Shown one piece after another: positions 58,715 to 64,000 of a DNA stretch of 64,000 nt. Positions within the stretch are counted from its first letter, which is position 1; each line of letters starts with the position of its first letter. Under the pieces are notes generated by a model. It had not been told where the DNA came from. It saw only the letters and a program-made list of their open reading frames with translations, and searched no databases. The position numbers and the translations under genes were made by a program. This DNA is from Epiperipatus broadwayi. Taxonomy: Eukaryota; Onychophora; Udeonychophora; Euonychophora; Peripatidae. The DNA is taken from positions 289,001-353,000 of the forward strand of contig JAQFVV010006644.1 of the NCBI GenBank assembly GCA_028023455.1. The letters run 5' to 3'.

Positions 58715-59995
58715 TTACTCTGATGGGACGGGTTTGAGTGACCGAGCATTATATGATCCCTTTATTTCCTGTCTAGTGTCTACCCAAAATGCGTGATTTC
58801 CCCGACATCTCACAATGGTGAACGGACCCTCATACAAATTACAGAATTTTTTACATATGAACTTCCCTGGCTCACTTACATGTGGTGTCTTTATCAACAC
58901 CCAGTCACCCACCTTGAACCTATGGTATCTCATTGGCATTCTATTCTGCTTCTGTCTTTTTTTATGAGGTCACAATGGTGAACGGACCCTCATACAAATT
59001 ACAGAATTTTTTACATATGAACTTCCCTGGCTCACTTACATGTGGTGTCTTTATCAACACCCAGTCACCCACCTTGAACCTATTCTGCTTCTTGCTTTTT
59101 TTATGTTGAACCTATGGTATCTCATTGGCATTCTATTCTGCTTCTGGCTTTTTTTATGAGGTTACGATATGCGTGTCTTTGATCACTTTCAGTATCTACT
59201 GAGTTTTCCTCACTTCTTGACAGATTATCCAGTATTAATTGAGGAGCATCATGGCTGCAGTGCAACCATATAGCAGAGAATCCTGTTGATTCATTTATTG
59301 CCCAATTAATGTTGTTGAGTATCTCACTAATTTTTTTGACCCAACATTTATGGTTGGTGGGGATGTAAGTTCTGCACAATAAACCCAGCTTGCGCATCAC
59401 TCGTTCACATGGGTTTGATTGAGGGTTCCGGATGGACATCAGTATATGTCAGACCCCTGATCTCTGTACCCATCTTCCCCATTCTCCAGATGTATATGGA
59501 GTCCCGTGATCAGAGAGGATAATCTGGGGTTTCCCCACTAATGGAAAAATGTTCTTTTTCTAATATGCATATCCTGTTCCTTGTATTTGCTTGAACTATT
59601 GGGTATGCTACCATGAATTTGGAAAACAAATTGTATACCACTAACAAATACTTTTTATTGTACACTGGCAATGGACCATAATAGTCCACTGCTATCATCT
59701 CCTGTGGTTTCTTTGGTATTATGGATGTCATTGGGGCTGCATAATTTCTGTTTGCTGGTTTGGCTCTCTGACAAATTTCACATTGGCCGATGACAGCAAC
59801 TGTTTTAGCATGTATGCCAGGCCAATAAAACCATTTTTGAGCCAATGTTCAGTTTTCCACACCCCATAGTGTCCATATGCTTGGTGCACATGAGTCATCA
59901 CTGCCTCTCATCTGTCTAGGTATGATTGGCCTCCATTCTTCCGGGTGATTCATGACTTTATATTGAAGTATGGATCTCTCTAATTTACATCATCC
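58715..59995 (-). pseudogene. integrase domain, broken
   Basis: In order on the minus strand: zinc-binding half with QCEICQRAKPANR (about 59.75 kb); first catalytic Asp in MIAVDYYGPLPVYNK; second in ILSDHGTPYTSGEW (about 59.50 kb); MSIRNPQSNPCERVMRKLG with the catalytic Glu (59.4 kb); and a C-terminal GPY/F module, CNLYEGPFTIVRCRGNHAFW (58.8 kb). Integrases insert the cDNA into the host genome. Stops and shifts separate the parts. A segmental duplication (58.81-59.15 kb) of the GPY/F coding region adds further damage. No chromodomain is seen. Confidence 0.85.
58810..59150. repeat. local duplication inside integrase
   Basis: CACAATGGTGAACGGACC occurs at 58810 and 58971 (period 161 bp), and TATGGTATCTCATTGGCATT at 58.92 and 59.11 kb. 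The repeats are near-identical, so the event is recent relative to the element. Confidence 0.85.
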
Positions 59996-59999
59996 AATC

Positions 60000-60790
60000 C
60001 TATGTTCATCCCAGCCCACAACCTTGGTCTCCCCATTCTCCATGTACTCAATTACCTGTTTCAATTGAGCGTCTTCTCTCTGGCATTGAGCCAGATGTTT
60101 AAGGTCATTTTCAACCCCATCCATTTCCGAGCTCACACCAGCAATATATAAATTTTCTGTCTGCAAATGTTGAGATTTTAAAGGTATAGAGTTCCTGCTG
60201 CGAATGTCTGCCACTATATTCTCTGAACCCTTACAATACCTCACTGTATAGTTATATTCTTGGAGGTATAGACTCCAGTGCACTAACCGACTATTGGTTA
60301 AGTAGCTATGGTTGATGAATTCCAAACTTTTGTGATCAGTGATCCTAACAAGAGTGTACAAAGTTTTTGGAAAGCCTAAACAATTGCCATAGCTTCTTTT
60401 TCAGTTGCCATATAATGGAGTTCAGGTCCCTTGATCAATAGGCTCAGGAAATACAACACCCCTATCTGACCATCCACTTACACTTGTGACACGGTTACTC
60501 CCAAACCATACCCACTACTATCTGTCTGCTCCACGAATGGCCTCTCAAAATCAGGAAATTCCAACACTACATGTTCAATAAATCCTGCCTTCACCCTTTT
60601 GAAGGCTTGTTCTTGTTCCTGTTTCCACTCCCTGTTTCCACTCCCACCTTACATTGTTCCTCAATAGCCTCACCAAGGGTTCCATTTGTTCTGCAAATCA
60701 TTCCTGAAACTAGTTGTAAATGTTGCACAAGCCAAGGAAGGACTGTACTTGTTTCCTGGATCTGGGTGGTGGAAAGTCTCTAATGGCTGA
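60000..60790 (-). pseudogene. RNase H domain, broken
   Basis: Minus-strand segments in different frames: FPDFERPFVEQTDSSGYGLG (first Asp), ELHYMATEKEAMAIV (catalytic Glu and surrounding), and VRITDHKSLEFINH .. YCKGSENIVADIRSR (remaining Asp residues). It follows RT and precedes integrase, the gypsy order. It degrades RNA in the RNA-DNA hybrid during reverse transcription. Several stops make this copy non-functional. Confidence 0.82.
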
Positions 60791-60837
60791 TACCCCATCA
60801 GGGTGGGGCCTAATATCTTGTGCTCCTACCATATAAC

Positions 60838-61555
60838 CTAGGAATGTAACTTCTTCCTGAAGTAAGGTACTTTTTTTAAGTTTATTTTAATCTCCTTTTC
60901 CTTGCACTCCTTTAAAAACATTGTTATATGCCCTATATGCTCATCTATGGTGTCTGATGCCACTAACACATCGTCCACATTCATTGTGATCATCTCTTTT
61001 ACTTCAGGGCATAACACCTGATCCAAACATCGTAGCAATACAGCCCCACTGTTAATTAAGCCAAACGGCATTCAGTTGAACTGATATGAATAACCCTCAT
61101 ATCAAAACACAGTATATTTACAGCCATCTGGGTGTAGCTTGATCTGCCAATAACTAGCAGTCAAGTCAAATGTTGAAAATATTCTTTTTCCCTTGAATCT
61201 TCCCAGAAGTTCTTGTATGGGTGGCGGAATATTGCAATCAGGAATGGTTATTTTGGTCAGTTGTCTCGCATCGAGGCACAGCCTGATTGCACCATCTCTC
61301 TTCCTCATGACCACCAACAGGTTGCAGTAAGCTGATGAGCATTTTGAAACAATACCCCATTCCACCATTTGGTCTATTTGCTTTTTTGGTTCGATATTTA
61401 TAAGGAACAGGGTATGACCTGGCTTTAAATGGTTGGTTTTCATTGACTCTAATCCTTTGTTCAAAACCCGGTATTATTCCTGGTTTGTCAGAGAAAACTT
61501 GATGGTATTGTTGCAATGTTTGCATCAATGTGCTTCCCCAATTTCCCATGGCCAT
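60838..61555 (-). pseudogene. reverse transcriptase domain, broken
   Basis: Minus strand: YHQVFSDKPGIIPGF and FKARSYPVPYKY at the N-terminal edge (61.5-61.4 kb), a frame change near 61.39 kb, MVEWGIVSKCSSAYCNLLVV, FSTFDLTASYWQIKLHPDG, then two in-frame stops (TVF*YEGYSYQFN*MPFGL near 61.08 kb). The active-site box reads MNVDDVLVAS, keeping both Asp residues of the (Y/F)xDD motif but with N at the aromatic position. It would copy the element RNA to DNA; this copy cannot. Confidence 0.88.
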
Positions 61556-61564
61556 CTTTGCCTC

Positions 61565-61825
61565 TCATACCCTTTCTATAATGATGTCACTTGTACGGTC
61601 TTCCACCGTGCACAATGCCCTGACTGACCTATATAAACCCTCACTCAGAAATTTAACTACCTTCACTTTACATGTGACTTGCCTGCCTTCATAATCCAAA
61701 GTGCATTTATATTTATGCAAAAAATCTGACCCTAACAAAATGTCGCATATCAAGTCTTTCATTATCAAAAAGATGTGTGGACAGCTTTCTCCATAAATTT
61801 TAATATCTAGCCATATTTTTTGCAC
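61565..61825 (-). pseudogene. aspartic protease C-terminal part
   Basis: Reads IWLDIKIYGESCPHIFLIMK then DLICDILLGSDFLHKYKCTL. The ILLGSDFL block is the conserved C-terminal (I/L)LG.DF motif of retroelement proteases. It is offset in frame from the gag-protease segment upstream and overlaps its end by about 20 bases, so a frameshift separates the two halves. Confidence 0.8.
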
Positions 61826-62634
61826 TCAATCTTGGCTTTTTGGTTATTGGCCACTGTTAAATGAACTGCTTTCAATGGTAGTGTAGGTATATTCAATTGT
61901 TCTTTCCTAATTCTGTGGTATTGTCTTTCTGTTATCACTGAAAGCTGACTACCCGAATCCAAAAGGGCCTCCATCTCGATTTGATTCACTGTTGCATGAA
62001 TTTTGGAGCATGTCTGACTTGCATAATCTGGGACTCTGTCTTTCCATGAACACACTAAATTTCCTATTTCCCTTTTCTCTTGTCCATATCCTTTTCTTAT
62101 TCCATGAATTTCTGTCTGCTCTCCTGACCTCAATCCTTGCTCATAAATTTGCCTTATCTGTTTACTTACCTCCATCTGACTCAATAGTCTATCTACCGCT
62201 TTCACTGTTTGCTCCCTCCTTACTTCTACCACCCAGCTGATTTCCTCCGGTACATTTCTGCACACTATTCTTAGAATCTGTTTTTCAGACAGTCTGCATG
62301 CTTCCAGTGTTTTTAGCGTGGCCACCTGTCTCCTGAAAAAATGTACATATTCTTCTTCATTATTTTCTTGAAACTTCTCTTTCATTAACTGGACTCTAAT
62401 GTGCTTCTGCAGCTCTTTCCTCCAGAATGCCTTCTTCAAACTCTTGGTCTGTGGCTGGTGTAAAAGTGAATTCCACCAAGCCTCAGCATATCCTTCAAGG
62501 TGGTGGCATGCTATTATTACTTTATCTTTCTCTGGTATTACATGTGTATCAAAATATCTATGTAGGCTTTTAATATGCTCTATTGGCCACTCATCCTTTT
62601 CCCCTCTGTATGTTTTTATTTTCACCCCTTCCAT
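61807..62634 (-). pseudogene. gag capsid plus N-terminal protease (275 codons)
   Basis: The longest open frame in the window. Residues 1-190 form a gypsy-type Gag: MEGVKIKTYRGEKDEWPIEH at the start, HLEGYAEAWWNSLL at 45-58 (the L.G.A..WW capsid signature), then a Lys/Glu-rich helical part. No intact CCHC knuckle is visible near 190-210. Residues 219-235 read IEMEALLDSGSQLSVIT, with the protease DSG catalytic triad at 226-228. The ATG at 62634 is the first in frame and fits the domain start. Gag and protease appear fused in one frame, as in many metazoan gypsy elements. Confidence 0.88.
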
Positions 62635-62639
62635 CTGAC

Positions 62640-63452
62640 TCCCTTTTTTAAATATTATATTACTATTTCTATATCAGACATACCAGACCTGCTCTCCATC
62701 CCCGAAGTACTGTGTCCTCTGTCTAATTTTCTATCTAGCCCTTTTCAACCATATTCCTTAATCTCTTTCATTCTATTTTTCACCGAGACGATTAGTATTT
62801 TCTTGTTACTTTGCCTATCAAACCAAAATATTAACATGTTCAAAACGAATTCATAGATTTCTAGCACTAGCAGTGTTTTATAATATGCCCTTTTATGGGT
62901 AAAACTGTTCCACAAAAATCAATCTCCTAATCGCATACACATATATGAAACGGATCCAAAAAAAATTTGTATGTATTATTTAGATGTATATATATATATA
63001 TATGAGTTCGCATAGAACATAGTCAATATACTGCTTTCTAAAATTAATCACTTTCTAAAATTATTCACTTTTGTACATGTCAAAGCAGTTAAATATTTAA
63101 CACAATAAGAAAACTCCTAAATGGAAAATAAAACTCGCATATATAATGTTATTTCTCTTTGAATCAAACAACAAAATTTCCACAGACTGTTCAATACACA
63201 CACATATATATATATATATACTAAAATATTAATTCGAATGCGATTTTAACCTAATTAATCTCAATATGGACAAAATAAACTACCAGCAATAATTTGTCTA
63301 CACAAGCTATATTTTATAGCTCTTATACTGTATTTCTTCCCTTTTTTATATAAAAAAAAACAATATATAAAGCAATTTCATAGTAGACTGTCTTATCTAA
63401 CTTATATTCTATCTTTCTTCCCTACTTTCCACTCTTCGAAAGCTCCTTCGTT
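62640..63452 (-). other. retrotransposon leader between PBS and gag
   Basis: About 0.8 kb of non-coding sequence, AT-rich with (TA)n patches at 62.99 and 63.21 kb. Expected to hold packaging and translation-start signals; none is recognisable. Confidence 0.6.
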
Positions 63453-63461
63453 GGTGTGCCA
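63453..63461 (-). other. primer-binding site
   Basis: On the minus strand TGGCACACCAACGAAGG starts two bases after the 5' LTR end (CTGTTAC-TA-TGG). It begins with TGG, complementary to a tRNA CCA end. The matching tRNA is not identified. Together with the LTR match this fixes the 5' LTR boundary. Confidence 0.65.
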
Positions 63462-63462
63462 T

Positions 63463-64000
63463 AGTAACAGTTTATTCCGGCATAAACACGTATATATGTG
63501 GTATACATTTATTACATATTTTAAACTTAAGTTTTGCTCTATTATTTAACAAAAATTTATAATATGAACACATATATGTGTCATTGGTTTTGTGATGCCC
63601 TCTAATTACTCGCACAGCATATTTATGAGCATCAATAATGATCTCAAGCACCAATCTTACCTACGAATAAATAAGAATTTTGCTGGGAGAGAATGAGTAT
63701 CTATTTCTGGTGGTTAGAGCTTGTACCTCTGGCTAGCTCACTCAGGGGTAGTAGTCGGTGACTTTGGAAAAGAGGTGGAGGGAACATATAAAAATGCGCA
63801 TGTAGCACATGAACAATTCGTTTGCTTTCCTACTTTTTGCTTTCTAATATTATTCTAAGAAATTAACACTAACACACACAATTAAATTTATAATACTAAT
63901 TAATATTTATTAATATAAAACAAATGATAAAACAAAACCTATAGAATCCCACAATTGGATATTGGTTTGTGCCCGAATAATTAAATAACCCGCATGTAAA
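63463..64000 (-). repeat. 5' LTR, partial
   Basis: Matches 56828-57363 nearly base for base (AGTTTATTCCGG, AGAGAATGAGTATCTATTTC, GGTAGTAGTCGGTGAC, ACAATTGGATATTGGTTTGT) with few substitutions and a small insertion. The rest lies beyond the window. Confidence 0.9.

Larger units (their letters stand above)
56828..64000 (-). mobile_element. Ty3/gypsy LTR retrotransposon, broken, 5' LTR cut by window end
   Basis: Element on the minus strand: partial 5' LTR (63463-64000), PBS, leader, gag-protease, RT, RNase H, integrase, polypurine tract and 3' LTR (56828-58632). The pol order PR-RT-RH-IN is that of Ty3/gypsy. The first 535 bases of the two LTRs differ at about a few percent of positions, so insertion is moderately recent, yet every coding domain has stops or frameshifts. 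No envelope-like gene is visible after integrase. Confidence 0.9.

Noticed and set aside
61330-61352. CTGATGAGCATTTTGAAAC, a hammerhead-like string on the plus strand
   Set aside because: It lies within the reverse-transcriptase coding region on the opposite strand, has no stem II complementarity and no stem I partner; chance match.
61992-62638. Plus-strand frames opposite the gag-protease region
   Set aside because: Shadow frames of the minus-strand gag-protease; no motif.

Overview
This window reads as an AT-rich, largely non-coding stretch of an invertebrate animal genome. The signs are long A/T-dominated tracts, many (TA)n and (CA)n microsatellites, GT..AG splice-like sites, and a mixture of eukaryotic mobile elements: a Penelope-like element (PLE) with a GIY-YIG domain, Ty3/gypsy, a non-LTR LINE, mariner, TTAA- and TA-flanked non-autonomous DNA elements, and a tRNA-derived SINE. 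I cannot fix the phylum from sequence alone. There is no bacterial or organellar gene organisation, no operon and no CRISPR. No complete protein-coding host gene can be demonstrated; there are only three weak exon candidates, all on the minus strand (12.45-12.54, 40.23-40.33 and 41.22-41.59 kb).

Layout. 0-0.7 kb: mariner transposase relic. 0.7-9 kb: AT-rich sequence with a small hairpin relic at 2.6 kb. 9-15.1 kb: a MITE, two PLE 3' ends in opposite orientation, a minisatellite and a PLE-terminus palindrome. 16.1-17.2 kb: tandem array of a hammerhead-bearing repeat (HR1). 17.7 kb: tRNA-like gene with an A-tract behind it. 20.4-21.2 kb: TTAA-flanked MITE. 23.55-27.63 kb: a giant palindrome with HR1 arms and nine copies of a ~335 bp satellite (four direct, five inverted). 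27.95-29.64 kb: LINE fragment with an endonuclease domain. 30.4-32.7 kb: nested foldback repeats with a clean TA-site insertion. 32.8-33.5 and 35.5-36.6 kb: a second hammerhead-bearing family (HR2). 43.6-44.3 kb: second copy of the TTAA MITE. 48.39-49.83 kb: palindromic HR1 composite. 50.8-52.4 kb: decayed gag-like sequence. 52.8-54.5 kb: PLE pieces and a third repeat with a hammerhead-like motif (HR3). 56.3 kb: SINE. 56.83-64.0 kb: a broken Ty3/gypsy element on the minus strand with 1.8 kb LTRs, the 5' LTR running off the window.

The most interesting content is the set of hammerhead-ribozyme (HHR) repeats. HR2 carries a textbook type I HHR (CTGATGA, short stem II, GAAAC, two-base-pair stem III, GTC cleavage triplet, six-base-pair stem I), intact in both arms of the 32.84-33.48 kb foldback. 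HR1 carries a second, independent HHR design at three loci, with cores ranging from intact to decayed. HR3 has a noncanonical relative. The units are about 295-475 bp, occur as partial tandem multimers with unit-to-unit junctions, and lie near PLE fragments. This matches what is known of metazoan retrozymes (small HHR-bearing non-autonomous retroelements that make circular RNAs), but here the units are repeatedly arranged head-to-head as long inverted repeats. The family assignment and any activity are inference.
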